From positions 1 to 38,518 of the forward strand of contig CAMLRB010000003.1 in the NCBI GenBank assembly GCA_946482295.1: a stretch of DNA of 38,518 nt, read 5' to 3'. This document shows positions 1 to 8,618 of the stretch, one piece after another. The notes below the pieces were generated by a model. The model was not told the origin of the DNA, ran no database searches, and worked only from the letters and a program-made list of their open reading frames with translations. Position 1 is the first letter of the stretch, and each line of letters begins with the position of its first letter. Both the position numbers and the translations under genes were made by a program. The DNA comes from an uncultured Bacteriovorax sp. (GTDB lineage Bacteria > Bdellovibrionota > Bacteriovoracia > Bacteriovoracales > Bacteriovoracaceae).

Positions 1-787
1 TTTCCAAGTTATCTTGGGCCAAAGAAAAACTTTGAACATCTTTTAAGAAAACTTTTCTTCCACCTGCAAGAGTTAAAACAGTCTCACCTTCTTCGAAGTG
101 AACACCTGTTACTAAACCTTCAGCTTTAGTAGATCCCATAAATTTTTGATCGACTTCATCAAAAGCGACAACTTCAAAATTATATGTTTCTTTTGGAGCA
201 ACTTGTCCGTTGAAATCAATTCCATCCCAAGTCACTTCTTGCATGCCTTTGTTCAGACCTTCTCTTTCAAGTCTGGCAACAAGTTGTCTCTTGTTATCGT
301 ACACGTTGATGATGGCCATCTTCGCTGGTTTTTCGAGGAAGAAAGGAAGATTAGTATCTCTACCATCACCTTTGTAATCAATCGACGTTCCAGCTGTCAC
401 AACTTTTTTACCAAGGAAGCTTGCACCCTGAACACGTTTATCATCAATCGCGTTTTGGTTAACAGTATCCATTTTTTTATTCATTGCTGTTAGCTGTTCT
501 AATTGAGAGAACTGAGCAAGGTTGGCTGAAAAATCTTTTTGATCCATCGGTTTCATTGGATCTTGATTTTTTAATTGATGAGCAAGTAGCTTCATGAATC
601 CGTCTTGCCCTAACTCTTCTTTAGAACGGCGATCAACGAAACGACTTTCAGGACGATTCCCCGCAAGTTTGTTTAGTGAATCACCTACTTTCTTCTCAGC
701 TTGCGCTTGAGGAGATGGAGTCCTGTTGATTTGGATATTAGAATAAGAACTTTGATTAGGATCTACTGGTCTTCCAATTTCTGGCAT
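1..787 (-). CDS. flgD: Flagellar hook assembly scaffold FlgD (partial, C-terminus off the left edge)
   Basis: FlgD caps the growing hook and guides polymerisation of hook protein. The minus frame is open from the ATG at 787 to the window edge (about 262 codons). The N-terminal third is an exported, low-complexity segment, followed by the family signature around 'LLAHQLKNQDPMKPMDQKD' and 'ANLAQFSQLEQL', which defines FlgD. After this comes the FlgD-type Ig-like/tudor region ('GLNKGMQEVTWDGIDFNG'). A GGAG sits 8 nt before the ATG, inside the end of fliK, and only 3 bp separate the two genes, so they are co-transcribed. What follows flgD (normally the hook gene flgE) lies outside the window. Identity is firm; only completeness is unknown. 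Confidence 0.95.
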   Translation of the reverse strand, partial: MPEIGRPVDPNQSSYSNIQINRTPSPQAQAEKKVGDSLNKLAGNRPESRFVDRRSKEELGQDGFMKLLAHQLKNQDPMKPMDQKDFSANLAQFSQLEQLTAMNKKMDTVNQNAIDDKRVQGASFLGKKVVTAGTSIDYKGDGRDTNLPFFLEKPAKMAIINVYDNKRQLVARLEREGLNKGMQEVTWDGIDFNGQVAPKETYNFEVVAFDEVDQKFMGSTKAEGLVTGVHFEEGETVLTLAGGRKVFLKDVQSFSLAQDNLE

Positions 788-790
788 GAC

Positions 791-2320
791 TTAAGCTCCG
801 TAGCGTTGTTGGTTTTGCTGTGCTTGTTCCCAAAGAGCTCTTCTTCTTTCCGAGCCGTTTGAAGAATTACCTGAATCAAAACTCATAAATTCACGAGGTG
901 CATTTCCATTATATTGAGATTGACCAGATTGACGATTGTCGTTTTGAGAGAAACTCATTCCTTCACTTCCACCAGAAACAATTCTTAAATCAGAAAGTTG
1001 AATTCCAGCTTGTGAAAGATTTTTCAGAAGTCCAATTTCATTCTTAGTAAAGAACTCATGCCCTTCTGCTGTGCTTGTTACGATCTGCATATCCATAGCT
1101 TGGTTTTGCGAGCCATGTTGCTTGTTAACTTGGATATTAAATTCTCCAAGTGAATCATGTCTTACTTTCAAATCGATGCTGTCACTGTTAGCTACTTGCG
1201 ATTGTTGAACGTAATCAGAAATTCTTTGGATAAGTTCATTTGTATTAGAAGTGTTAACCGTCGACAAATCTAAAACTTTCGCTGGTACATTTGTCTGAAG
1301 ATTTTGTTGAGCGCTTTCTTGTTTTTGCATTAAAGGAACAAAATCCTCTTTAATCGTGCTTAACTGTGCTCCAATTTTTAAATCTGGAGTTTTAAGTTCA
1401 TCGATTGTTGATTTTGATTTGTTATCTTTGAATGCTAAATCTTTTGTGTTCTTGATGACGTTGTCATTGAGAAGATTTTGTTTTTGCCCGTAAGCCTTCA
1501 TTGTTTGATTCATGTTCTTTTGAATCAATTGTTGTGGATTGAAAGCTTCATTTGTTCCAACTGGAGCTTTTGCAACTTCAGTATTTTTTACAAAATCTTC
1601 GCCAGCTAAACCAAGTTTTGAAGTAATGGCCTTGGCCTCTTCTTTTGGTAATCCATCAACTTCCGCTGGAGTTGACATCATTCCAACATTAGGAGTTTTT
1701 GTCTTTTGAATAAGAAAATCAAGTGGACTTTGAGCTTTCTCGCCTTTTACTTTTGGCTGAGCTCGCATTCCATTTTCATTTTGTGGAATCCACTCTTCAC
1801 TACCTTCTTCAGAAGCAGCTGGAGTTTCAGTCCCTTTTAAATTATTTAATAGAGCTTCAATGTTGTTTGTCGTCTTTGCTACTTTATCTGTTACGACAAC
1901 TTTTTGATCACCAGACTGCCCTTGTGTCGGTACAGCTGATTCTTGAGCATTTTTAATAATGAGATTATTGATGTTTTTTAGAACTTCCGGTGAAAGTGCT
2001 GTCTCTGTTGTCAGTGGAGCAACTTCGCCGTTTTTCTTTTGCTCTTGTCCCTTCACATTGAGAAGAACATCAAGACCAGAACCTTGAGGTTTTTCACCTT
2101 TTTGTTGAGCGCCTTCGATTAAGGCTTCTGGTGAAATATTTTTTCCACTTTTCCCTTCTACCATTCCAGAAAATAAAGAAGCGAATTCGCCGTTTGCAGC
2201 TGGAGTTGCAGCGGCTTCACCTTCACTATTGCCAAGAATAGAATTGAGTGGAGAATTATCCACTTTTCCAGCCTTCGTAGCTGTCATCTTCGTTGGTATT
2301 TGTGTTAGCAATCCTTGCAT
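791..2320 (-). CDS. fliK: Flagellar hook-length control protein FliK
   Basis: FliK is the secreted molecular ruler that sets hook length and switches export specificity at FlhB. The product has 509 aa. Roughly the first 360 residues are hydrophilic, rich in Q, N, K and T, and of low complexity, as usual for the ruler part. The C-terminal domain (about residues 365-455, including 'DLKVRHDSLGEFNIQV') matches the conserved Flg_hook globular domain, and a polar Q/N/S tail follows. I place the start at the ATG at 2320 because AAGG lies 5 nt upstream; an in-frame GTG at 2326 has its ribosome-binding site too close. The gene directly precedes flgD. The N-terminal sequence is family-typical in composition only, so the call rests on the C-terminal domain and on context. 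Confidence 0.9.
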   Translation of the reverse strand: MQGLLTQIPTKMTATKAGKVDNSPLNSILGNSEGEAAATPAANGEFASLFSGMVEGKSGKNISPEALIEGAQQKGEKPQGSGLDVLLNVKGQEQKKNGEVAPLTTETALSPEVLKNINNLIIKNAQESAVPTQGQSGDQKVVVTDKVAKTTNNIEALLNNLKGTETPAASEEGSEEWIPQNENGMRAQPKVKGEKAQSPLDFLIQKTKTPNVGMMSTPAEVDGLPKEEAKAITSKLGLAGEDFVKNTEVAKAPVGTNEAFNPQQLIQKNMNQTMKAYGQKQNLLNDNVIKNTKDLAFKDNKSKSTIDELKTPDLKIGAQLSTIKEDFVPLMQKQESAQQNLQTNVPAKVLDLSTVNTSNTNELIQRISDYVQQSQVANSDSIDLKVRHDSLGEFNIQVNKQHGSQNQAMDMQIVTSTAEGHEFFTKNEIGLLKNLSQAGIQLSDLRIVSGGSEGMSFSQNDNRQSGQSQYNGNAPREFMSFDSGNSSNGSERRRALWEQAQQNQQRYGA

Positions 2321-2362
2321 ATTCACCTTAATTTCACCGCAACGCTTTGCGTACTTCTCCTC

Positions 2363-2390
2363 AGTTTAACCCATTTTCAATTCATTCCAA
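2363..2390 (-). promoter_or_regulatory. Candidate promoter of fliK-flgD
   Basis: On the minus strand a TTGGAA box (2385-2390) lies 16 bp from a TAAACT box (2363-2368), each 4/6 to the housekeeping consensus, about 45 bp ahead of fliK. I see no sigma-28 or sigma-54 promoter here. Because the preceding genes run on the opposite strand, fliK-flgD needs its own promoter, which supports a site in this 206-bp divergent spacer (2321-2526). Confidence 0.3.
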
Positions 2391-2504
2391 AACGCTCTCT
2401 TTGATTGGAATAATCTTCCAGTTTTAACTAAGAAGGGGAAAAAATTGCCGACTGGTTTAATCTGAATCAAAAAATCAGCGCAGAAATCCGAAATGGTCTT
2501 TGTT

Positions 2505-2510
2505 TATAAT
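2505..2510 (+). promoter_or_regulatory. Candidate -10 box of the DUF1402-like gene
   Basis: A perfect TATAAT lies 16 bp before the chosen ATG at 2527. No good -35 box is seen at 16-18 bp spacing. The resulting leader would be about 10 nt and would just include the AAGGG ribosome-binding site. Confidence 0.3.
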
Positions 2511-2526
2511 CGCTTTCAAGGGTTTT

Positions 2527-4752
2527 ATGAAAATTATCATTCTGCTCATAATGGGATTTTTAAATTCTGCATATTCAGCGGAACATTGGTGTGATTGGCA
2601 AAACGAATATCAATCAATATGCGAGCAAGCGAAAGGACAATTTTGTGAAAATTTAAAAAATATAGATGGTAGTTGGGTTACTCCTTCAGAATCAGTTTCA
2701 AAAATATTGAGTGAACTACATCCACACATAGAAAAAATCAGCAAAGCTTTTAATATCAGCAAGGAAACTATCATTGCATCAATTCTGGCTGAAAATTCCC
2801 TTAACGTTTCCTTAAGCGATGATATTCAAAGCTGGCTCGTTAAGAAGAATCTTCTGAAGGAAGCGAAAGTCCCTTTTGTTGGTTATTTCACAATAGGACT
2901 CTCGCAAGTAACTGTGAGCGCGGCCTCTAAAGTGGAAGAAGAAGTTGCTAAAATTGAAAAAAGAAAAGTGAGAACTCAGGAGCAAATTGCCAAGGAACTA
3001 CTCAATCCAGAAAGCGCAATCACCTACACTGCTGCCATTATCAAACAGAATCAAGACGTTTATAAAAAGTATGGTTTCGATATTTCAAATCGTCCAGACA
3101 TCATGGCTTCGTTGCATTCACTCGGCCAGCCAGAGAAATATGCTTTAAAAGCACAACAAGAAAAACGTTTACCAAAATCTAATTTCATGGGTATTTTTGC
3201 TTGTAAATACCAAGATCAGATTCAAATCATTGCACAATCAAAAAAAGCTGTCTCGCCAATCTCCCCTGAGCCAAATTCGTCTGAAGATCCAAAGAAAAAA
3301 TTAGCTGATTTTTCTATTAATGGTTTACCCCTTATGTCTTCTGTTCCTCTATGTTTACAAGTAGGAGCAGGTAAGGCAAGTGACTACAACAAAAACCTAA
3401 CCTACTTTGAAGGAAAAGTTGCAGGGAGTCTCCCAGCGAGAGAAAAATTTAGTAAATCTTCCGAAACAATAGACTGCAATCTGAAAAATTGGGTCCTTGT
3501 AAAAACTCAAAATGGGAACGAGGGGTGGATTCAGAAAGAAAAATTAAATTCAAAACTACAATTGAAGCTTCCTGCGAACGAACTCAAAACATGCAACATG
3601 CAACAAAGTTGCTTGAGCGAAATAAAAAAAATTAATGGAAATATTTTAAGTTCAAAAGGAGGAAGAGTAAGTCTTAAAGTTGCTCATCTTAAGGAATACG
3701 GTGAACCAGACATAACAAGATATGACGCTGGCGAGTGCATAGCTGGATGGGGTCGTCTCGCTCAACCTCAAAATGCTCCAGGAAATGTTGATCAAAAGAA
3801 TATCGATGAATTGAAGAATGCGCTTGATAAATTTAAATCTAAAGCAGCAGAAACATATAAATTTCCAGTTAATGATTGGGACAACAGCAAAAACCCTTTT
3901 CAAATAGTTCCTATAGGATCTTTAGAACATAACATTAATGAAGCTCAGAATTGTGTTAATAATAAATTTAAATGTGAGTTCGCTTTTGATAAATACATAA
4001 AAGCACTAAAAACTTTTGATATGAACTCAATAGACTTAAATCATTTGCTTTCTTCAGCATCTGACTTTGCAACTATATTCCCGGTCTTGGTTTTAGACGC
4101 AAATACATCCGGTGGAGCAATTCAACAAATGCCTCCCGAAGCCGAAGAAAATTTAAATCTTCTCGTTAAAAATTGTTCAATAGATTCAAAATATAAAAAA
4201 TCGAAACTGTTTTTTGAAAAGATCACTCAATTACGAAAGAGCTATACAAGCGCATTTCATGATAGGTTCCTCCTGGACACTGAAAAAATTAAGGAGAAAA
4301 TCGATACTTGTAGATTTGTGAACTATCTTGATAAAAAAGTCGAAGCAATGCCAGAACATTCCAAATATTGTAATGCGACTGTTTCAATACCTATCAAGAT
4401 AGAGTCGGGCATGAATGGAAGCTCCTTAAATCGGAGAACAATAGATGTTAATTTATTAAATAAAATTTTATTGTCTGTGAAAAGTAAAGATGATTTTCTA
4501 CTGGCAGCATTGGAAGAAAATTATGCAGAGATGGGAAAAATGGAATTTCCACAGGAAGTAAATTGTTCATACGATCCCTTTAAAACTGCAGAAATGATTA
4601 AATCCATCAGCACTTTAAAATGTGTCGACAAAATTTATATTTCAGATTTGTGGGTTCTTAAAAAAGTGAACAATGAAACAAGTAATGTTCTCTACTTGCC
4701 TTCTGGTAAAGGAAACGACTTTGAGGTTACATTAAAAAATGAATGCAAATAA
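2527..4752 (+). CDS. Exported DUF1402-type lytic-transglycosylase-like protein with SH3-like domain
   Basis: The product is predicted to act on peptidoglycan in the periplasm or outside the cell. It has 741 aa with a signal peptide ending near 'NSAYSA'. Residues about 70-230 read like DUF1402, a lysozyme-fold family: 'IIASILAENSLNV' carries the candidate catalytic Glu, followed by 'GLSQVTVSAASKV', 'LLNPESAITYTAAII' and 'GFDISNRPDIMASLHSLG' in the family order. A bacterial SH3-like segment follows (about 275-345, ending 'NEGWIQKEKL'). The remaining 390 residues contain many Cys (likely disulfides) and were not recognised. The ATG at 2527 is preferred over an in-frame TTG at 2500 because CAAGGG lies 4 nt upstream and the signal peptide then begins at residue 1. 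The gene runs against the flagellar genes around it. Catalytic activity is inferred. Confidence 0.75.
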   Translation: MKIIILLIMGFLNSAYSAEHWCDWQNEYQSICEQAKGQFCENLKNIDGSWVTPSESVSKILSELHPHIEKISKAFNISKETIIASILAENSLNVSLSDDIQSWLVKKNLLKEAKVPFVGYFTIGLSQVTVSAASKVEEEVAKIEKRKVRTQEQIAKELLNPESAITYTAAIIKQNQDVYKKYGFDISNRPDIMASLHSLGQPEKYALKAQQEKRLPKSNFMGIFACKYQDQIQIIAQSKKAVSPISPEPNSSEDPKKKLADFSINGLPLMSSVPLCLQVGAGKASDYNKNLTYFEGKVAGSLPAREKFSKSSETIDCNLKNWVLVKTQNGNEGWIQKEKLNSKLQLKLPANELKTCNMQQSCLSEIKKINGNILSSKGGRVSLKVAHLKEYGEPDITRYDAGECIAGWGRLAQPQNAPGNVDQKNIDELKNALDKFKSKAAETYKFPVNDWDNSKNPFQIVPIGSLEHNINEAQNCVNNKFKCEFAFDKYIKALKTFDMNSIDLNHLLSSASDFATIFPVLVLDANTSGGAIQQMPPEAEENLNLLVKNCSIDSKYKKSKLFFEKITQLRKSYTSAFHDRFLLDTEKIKEKIDTCRFVNYLDKKVEAMPEHSKYCNATVSIPIKIESGMNGSSLNRRTIDVNLLNKILLSVKSKDDFLLAALEENYAEMGKMEFPQEVNCSYDPFKTAEMIKSISTLKCVDKIYISDLWVLKKVNNETSNVLYLPSGKGNDFEVTLKNECK

Positions 4753-5092
4753 AGTGATTTTAGCACTCATCTCTATAGTTCTTTTTGGGGGTGAAGTCAC
4801 CGCATGCGAAGTGACGAAATTCCCTCTTAAAACTGAAAGTAAAGTTTCAGAGGACTCATTCTTTGACTACTTCTCAAAAACAAAAAGAGCTAATCTGTTC
4901 CAGTATTATTACTTCGAAGTCGTTCACAACAAAAACTCACCACTTCAGAAGTCTCTTTATAAATATTTAACTGCTGGCAAAGTTGCCAAAGATGAACAAA
5001 TACAACTGGAAATACTTGAAAAACGCGGAAATAAAATTCTTAGCGAAAAAGAACTCTGTGAAGTGGTCAAAGAGTTCAGTTCTCACAGATAA
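4739..5092 (+). CDS. Small exported protein, unknown function
   Basis: The product has 117 aa with a signal peptide ('VILALISIVLFGGEVTA'), followed at once by a Cys and with a second Cys near the C-terminus, so a disulfide-stabilised small periplasmic protein is plausible. I recognise no family. The gene overlaps the end of the upstream transglycosylase-like gene by 14 nt, which suggests translational coupling and perhaps a partner or inhibitor role (inference). Its TAA abuts the stop codon of the convergent motE-like gene with no intervening base, so no dedicated terminator fits between them. Confidence 0.75.
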   Translation: MNANKVILALISIVLFGGEVTACEVTKFPLKTESKVSEDSFFDYFSKTKRANLFQYYYFEVVHNKNSPLQKSLYKYLTAGKVAKDEQIQLEILEKRGNKILSEKELCEVVKEFSSHR

Positions 5093-5662
5093 TTATTTTT
5101 TCATTTGAAGATATTGTTTTTGTAGTCGAGCGGAAACTTCTTTATCCATCAGATTGAAAATCTTAGACGCTTTTGATGTTTCAATTTCTGATAAAATTCT
5201 AACAGAAAGATCAGGATCTTGAACCGTTAAAATATCGGCTGCATTTTGTGGCTTCATCGCAGAGATAACCTCCACCATTTGAGTCACTCGTTTATCTGCT
5301 TGTGCATTTTTTTCATCTACACAGCCTAAGAATTTTTTCTGAGAAGCTTGAAATTCAACAATGTTTTTTTTGAAATCAGCAATATTCAAATCTAATTGCT
5401 CTTGTTGTTTTTTAATAGCAAGTTCTTTAACTTTTAACGCTTCTTCCTTTTCAAGAAGCTCTTTGGAGAATTCTACGAGATTGCCACTCCCAGCTTTTTT
5501 CATAACTTTTTCAACTTCAGTCAACACAGCTTTTTTAAATTCTTCCTCTGTGTATTCGCGTTTACCTGTAGCAGCTGTTGGAGTAGCTGGTTTTTTAACC
5601 GCTGGAGCTGCAAAAGCCGTCGAGCTAAAAGTTATTAAGGTGACGAGTGCAATGAGTTTCAT
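5093..5662 (-). CDS. MotE-like periplasmic flagellar protein (MgtE_N-type domain)
   Basis: The product has 189 aa: a signal peptide ending near 'SSTAFA', a charged coiled-coil region (about 35-115), and a C-terminal helical domain ('ISAMKPQNAADILTVQDPD', then 'LSEIETSKASKIFNLMD') of the MgtE_N type. This arrangement is that of MotE, a periplasmic chaperone for the motility protein MotC in alphaproteobacteria, and of related proteins encoded next to fliJ in many flagellar operons. The start overlaps the fliJ stop as ATGA, so the two are translationally coupled. A role in motor or stator assembly is inferred from family and position. MotC itself is not in the window. Another reading is a generic flagellar accessory protein of unknown partner. 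Confidence 0.75.
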   Translation of the reverse strand: MKLIALVTLITFSSTAFAAPAVKKPATPTAATGKREYTEEEFKKAVLTEVEKVMKKAGSGNLVEFSKELLEKEEALKVKELAIKKQQEQLDLNIADFKKNIVEFQASQKKFLGCVDEKNAQADKRVTQMVEVISAMKPQNAADILTVQDPDLSVRILSEIETSKASKIFNLMDKEVSARLQKQYLQMKK

Positions 5663-6114
5663 AATAATCCCTTCGATCCATTCGAGCGCATCATTAAAAT
5701 TTCTTCAATGGCTTCCTGCTCTTTCTTTTCTTTATCTTTTTTCCATTCAACTTGTTTTTTATCTTTAAAATTTTCTAATACTTTTACTTCACCACGAGCT
5801 TCAGCAAGTTCTGCAATTTTTTTGTCGTACTTCTTTTTTAATGACCAAAGAAGGTTTTCTTTGTTTTTGATATCTTCTTTTTTTCCCTGAATGAAATAAG
5901 GGAAAAATTGAATCATCTGCCCAGCTGCTGGATCTTTCATTAATTCTTCTTGGGCCACATATGTTTCATCAATAGCTTTATTAGCAGCTGCTATTTGCTC
6001 TTCAACAGTTGAAATTTCTTTTAAAATTTCTCCTAGTTCGATTTTAATTTTCTTCTCTTTAAACTCTCTTACTTTGAGAAGTCCATCGAGCTTAAATTTA
6101 AACTTCTGGGCCAT
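5659..6114 (-). CDS. fliJ: Flagellar export protein FliJ
   Basis: FliJ is the central stalk-like coiled coil of the flagellar type III export ATPase, linking the FliI hexamer to FlhA. The product has 151 aa and is almost wholly helical and charged, with heptad-like spacing and no signal peptide. The opening 'KFKFKLDGLLKVREFKEKK' matches the FliJ N-terminal signature (hydrophobic-Leu-LLxxRexxE). The length is typical (about 145-150 aa). The start shares one base with the fliI stop (TAATG) and the end overlaps the motE-like start. Sequence conservation in this family is low, so position directly after fliI is an important part of the call. Confidence 0.9.
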   Translation of the reverse strand: MAQKFKFKLDGLLKVREFKEKKIKIELGEILKEISTVEEQIAAANKAIDETYVAQEELMKDPAAGQMIQFFPYFIQGKKEDIKNKENLLWSLKKKYDKKIAELAEARGEVKVLENFKDKKQVEWKKDKEKKEQEAIEEILMMRSNGSKGLL

Positions 6115-7460
6115 TATTTAATGTTCTCCGCCTTTCTCGCGATTTCGACCATACGATCAAAAAGAGATTCAATAGAAAGAAACTCTGTCATTCCATGATT
6201 CTGACGGAGAAGACCCATAAGATCTTCATAGATAATGAGCGCTTTATCTACTTTAGGATTCGATCCTTTTGCATACGCTCCTACGTTAATAAGATCTTCG
6301 TTAGCTTTATAGGCCGCCATTAAATCTCTTAAGTGAGAAGCCACAATTCTATGTTCTTTTGTTGCAACTTTCCCCATAACCCTCGAGAGACTTGCAAGAA
6401 CGTCAATAGCGGGAAATTGGTTTCGAGAAGCTAGTTCACGAGATAAAACAATGTGTCCGTCGGCAATCGCTCTTACAGCATCCGCAATTGGTTCATCCAT
6501 ATCGCCCCCTTCAACGAGAACGGTATAAACTCCAGTGATTGATCCAGCACCAGCTTTTGTTCCTGCACGTTCCATTAACTTTGGAAGACGAGCAAATACA
6601 GAAGGTGTATAACCTTTCTGTCCTGGCGGCTCGCCAGCTGAAAGTGAGATCTCACGATTCGCCATTGCAAAACGTGTAATTGAATCCATCATCAAAAGTA
6701 CATCTTGATTTTGATCACGGAAATATTCTGCTATCGTTGTTGCTACATAGGCAGCTTTCATTCTAATAAGGGCAGACGAATCAGAAGTTGCAACAACAAC
6801 GACTGAACGTTTTAAACCTTCAGGTCCAAGATCTGATTCAATGAATTCTAAAACCTCGCGACCACGCTCTCCGATGAGAGCGATGACGTTGATGTCTGCA
6901 CTGGAATTTTCAGCAATCATACCTAAGGTAACTGACTTACCTACCCCCGAACCGGCCATGATGGCAAAACGTTGCCCTTTTCCCGCCGTCATAAAACAGT
7001 TGATAGCATGAATACCAGTATCCAGTGGCTCTCTAATTGGCGGACGATCTAACGGATTAATCGGTTGACCGTAAATACTCCTCGCCTCTACGTTTACCTG
7101 ATCAATGGGACCTTTTCCATCAATTGGGTTTCCTTGGAAATCGATAACTCGGCCAAGGAATGCTTTCGATATTTTAATTGTTGTTGTGAGATCTTTTAGA
7201 TAAACGCGAGTTTCAGAATTAATCCCTGAGAGCTCATCGTACGGCATGGCCATACAACGGTTTCCGTTAATTCCTACAACTTCTCCAAGAGACTTATCAC
7301 CAAACTCTGTGATGAACTCAACGTTAGAACCAATGGGTGCACGGGGAAGGTTAATTTCGAAAACCATTCCTTTATTAGCAAACACTTTTCCAATTTTTTG
7401 AAAAGGAGAAGAGTATTCATAATTTTTGTGAATTGAGGAGAGGTCTAATAACTTATCCAT
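6114..7460 (-). CDS. fliI: Flagellum-specific export ATPase FliI
   Basis: FliI hydrolyses ATP to help drive export of flagellar axial proteins and is related to the F1-ATPase beta subunit. The product has 448 aa, a typical length. The Walker A motif GSGVGKS is at residues 170-176. A Walker B-like 'VLLMMDSITRFAMANREI' and the family stretch 'GYTPSVFARLPKLMERAG' follow. The N-terminal beta-barrel and C-terminal helical domain are also present, so the enzyme looks intact. A GGAGA box precedes the ATG. The gene lies 16 bp after fliH and overlaps fliJ by one base, in the usual export-apparatus order. Confidence 0.97.
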   Translation of the reverse strand: MDKLLDLSSIHKNYEYSSPFQKIGKVFANKGMVFEINLPRAPIGSNVEFITEFGDKSLGEVVGINGNRCMAMPYDELSGINSETRVYLKDLTTTIKISKAFLGRVIDFQGNPIDGKGPIDQVNVEARSIYGQPINPLDRPPIREPLDTGIHAINCFMTAGKGQRFAIMAGSGVGKSVTLGMIAENSSADINVIALIGERGREVLEFIESDLGPEGLKRSVVVVATSDSSALIRMKAAYVATTIAEYFRDQNQDVLLMMDSITRFAMANREISLSAGEPPGQKGYTPSVFARLPKLMERAGTKAGAGSITGVYTVLVEGGDMDEPIADAVRAIADGHIVLSRELASRNQFPAIDVLASLSRVMGKVATKEHRIVASHLRDLMAAYKANEDLINVGAYAKGSNPKVDKALIIYEDLMGLLRQNHGMTEFLSIESLFDRMVEIARKAENIK

Positions 7461-7476
7461 TTAATCTCTCCAAAAG

Positions 7477-8280
7477 TTAGACTTTAGCTAATACATCTTC
7501 AAACAATTTATCTAAACTCTTAAATTGCTCTTCCATTGTTGCGTTAATGATTCCATTTTCAGATTCAACAATTATTCCTTTTGTTTGAACCGAAGAATCA
7601 ATTTCGATACGCACGTTTTTAAGTTCACCTAAACGAGATTGAACATGGTCTAAAACTTCAGGCATCTTTGAAAAGTCTTTTGGATTTACTTGAATGAGTA
7701 AATTATTACGAGTTTGCATTTCAAGCAGTAATTTTTCCAAAAGTCTTTCAACATACTTTCCATCATCATCAAGCTCTCTAAGAACAATCCATTTGCTTAA
7801 GTTTCTTAGCAATTGATAAATTTCTTTCTTTTGCTGAGTGAGAATTTCTTCTTGTGTGTTAAGAACATCAGTGATCATTTCTGAGAAATTCTCCAGTTTT
7901 TGGTCAACTGCATTTCTCATTTGATCGAAAATTTCTTCTCGTCCTTGATTAATACCTTCTTCAAAACCAGCTTTATAGGCTTGATCTTGAATTTCCTGAA
8001 CACGACGCTTAACCTCTTCTTCAACTTTATCTTCGTATTCTTGTTCTTCCTGATCTTTAAGACCACGGAATTTTTCTACAATCGGATTAACTTTGAACTG
8101 AGTCGACTTAGCAAAAGTACGTTCACTTTTAATAGCTTTTTGAAATTCAGGTTTCTGAGCAACCTGAGCTACATCCATCAATGGCTTGAATTCAAACAAT
8201 TTTACGTCAGAACTCCCTTCTTCAATTTCATTGAAATTTTGAAACTGATATTCGGATACGTCTGAAAATTGCTTAACCAT
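7477..8280 (-). CDS. fliH: Flagellar assembly protein FliH
   Basis: FliH binds and restrains FliI and docks it at the C-ring. The product has 267 aa. The N-terminal 80 residues are variable. A long charged helix follows with the spaced Gly pattern 'AYKAGFEEGINQGREEI' (about 115-131), characteristic of FliH and the type III protein SctL. The C-terminal domain ('WIVLRELDDDGKYVERLLEKL', then 'LLIQVNPKDF') resembles the E-subunit fold of V-type ATPases. It lies 20 bp after the short FliG-C paralogue and 16 bp before fliI. The product looks complete, and the call is supported by both sequence pattern and gene order. Confidence 0.92.
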   Translation of the reverse strand: MVKQFSDVSEYQFQNFNEIEEGSSDVKLFEFKPLMDVAQVAQKPEFQKAIKSERTFAKSTQFKVNPIVEKFRGLKDQEEQEYEDKVEEEVKRRVQEIQDQAYKAGFEEGINQGREEIFDQMRNAVDQKLENFSEMITDVLNTQEEILTQQKKEIYQLLRNLSKWIVLRELDDDGKYVERLLEKLLLEMQTRNNLLIQVNPKDFSKMPEVLDHVQSRLGELKNVRIEIDSSVQTKGIIVESENGIINATMEEQFKSLDKLFEDVLAKV

Positions 8281-8300
8281 GCCCTAATCCTTAAGAATAA

Positions 8301-8597
8301 TTAACGTGAAATCTGTGCTTGTCCCTTAGATTGCAATTCTAAAAACTTTTGAACCATTTCATCTTGAGCACTTTCAATAACTGAAAGTTTTGTTCCATCA
8401 ATATTCTTCAATGTTTCATTCAGCATTGTAGAAGCTTGAATTGACATATTGCTGAAGATTTTTTGCTTAAAATCTGTTGAAGCAAGCTTTAATGCAAAGA
8501 GAAGTTTTTCTACAGGTACTTCACGTAGAATATTTTGCAATCCTTTATCATCAACATATTTAAGATCATCAAATTCATAAGTTCCTTTAACTGCCAT
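8301..8597 (-). CDS. Stand-alone FliG C-terminal-domain paralogue
   Basis: The 98-aa product aligns end to end with the C-terminal torque domain of the FliG encoded just upstream: 'YEFDDLKYVDDKGLQNILRE' corresponds to 'FTFDDLIYVDDKGIQNLLRE'. It has no N-terminal or middle domain. Of the charged residues shown to matter for torque in E. coli FliG (K264, R281, D288, D289, R297), this copy has K37, Q54, E61, T62 and K70, so the Arg and one acidic residue are lost. The ATG at 8597 has AAGGAG 9 nt upstream; an in-frame TTG at 8603 is too close to it. It sits 21 bp after fliG and 20 bp before fliH. It may cap, compete in or modify the C-ring (inference); its function is unknown. Confidence 0.88.
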   Translation of the reverse strand: MAVKGTYEFDDLKYVDDKGLQNILREVPVEKLLFALKLASTDFKQKIFSNMSIQASTMLNETLKNIDGTKLSVIESAQDEMVQKFLELQSKGQAQISR

Positions 8598-8618
8598 AAC
8601 CAATATCTCCTTAAATTA

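Noticed and set aside
146..493. A 115-codon plus-strand frame near the left edge
   Set aside because: It lies antisense to flgD, which has strong family motifs, and it has no recognisable features.
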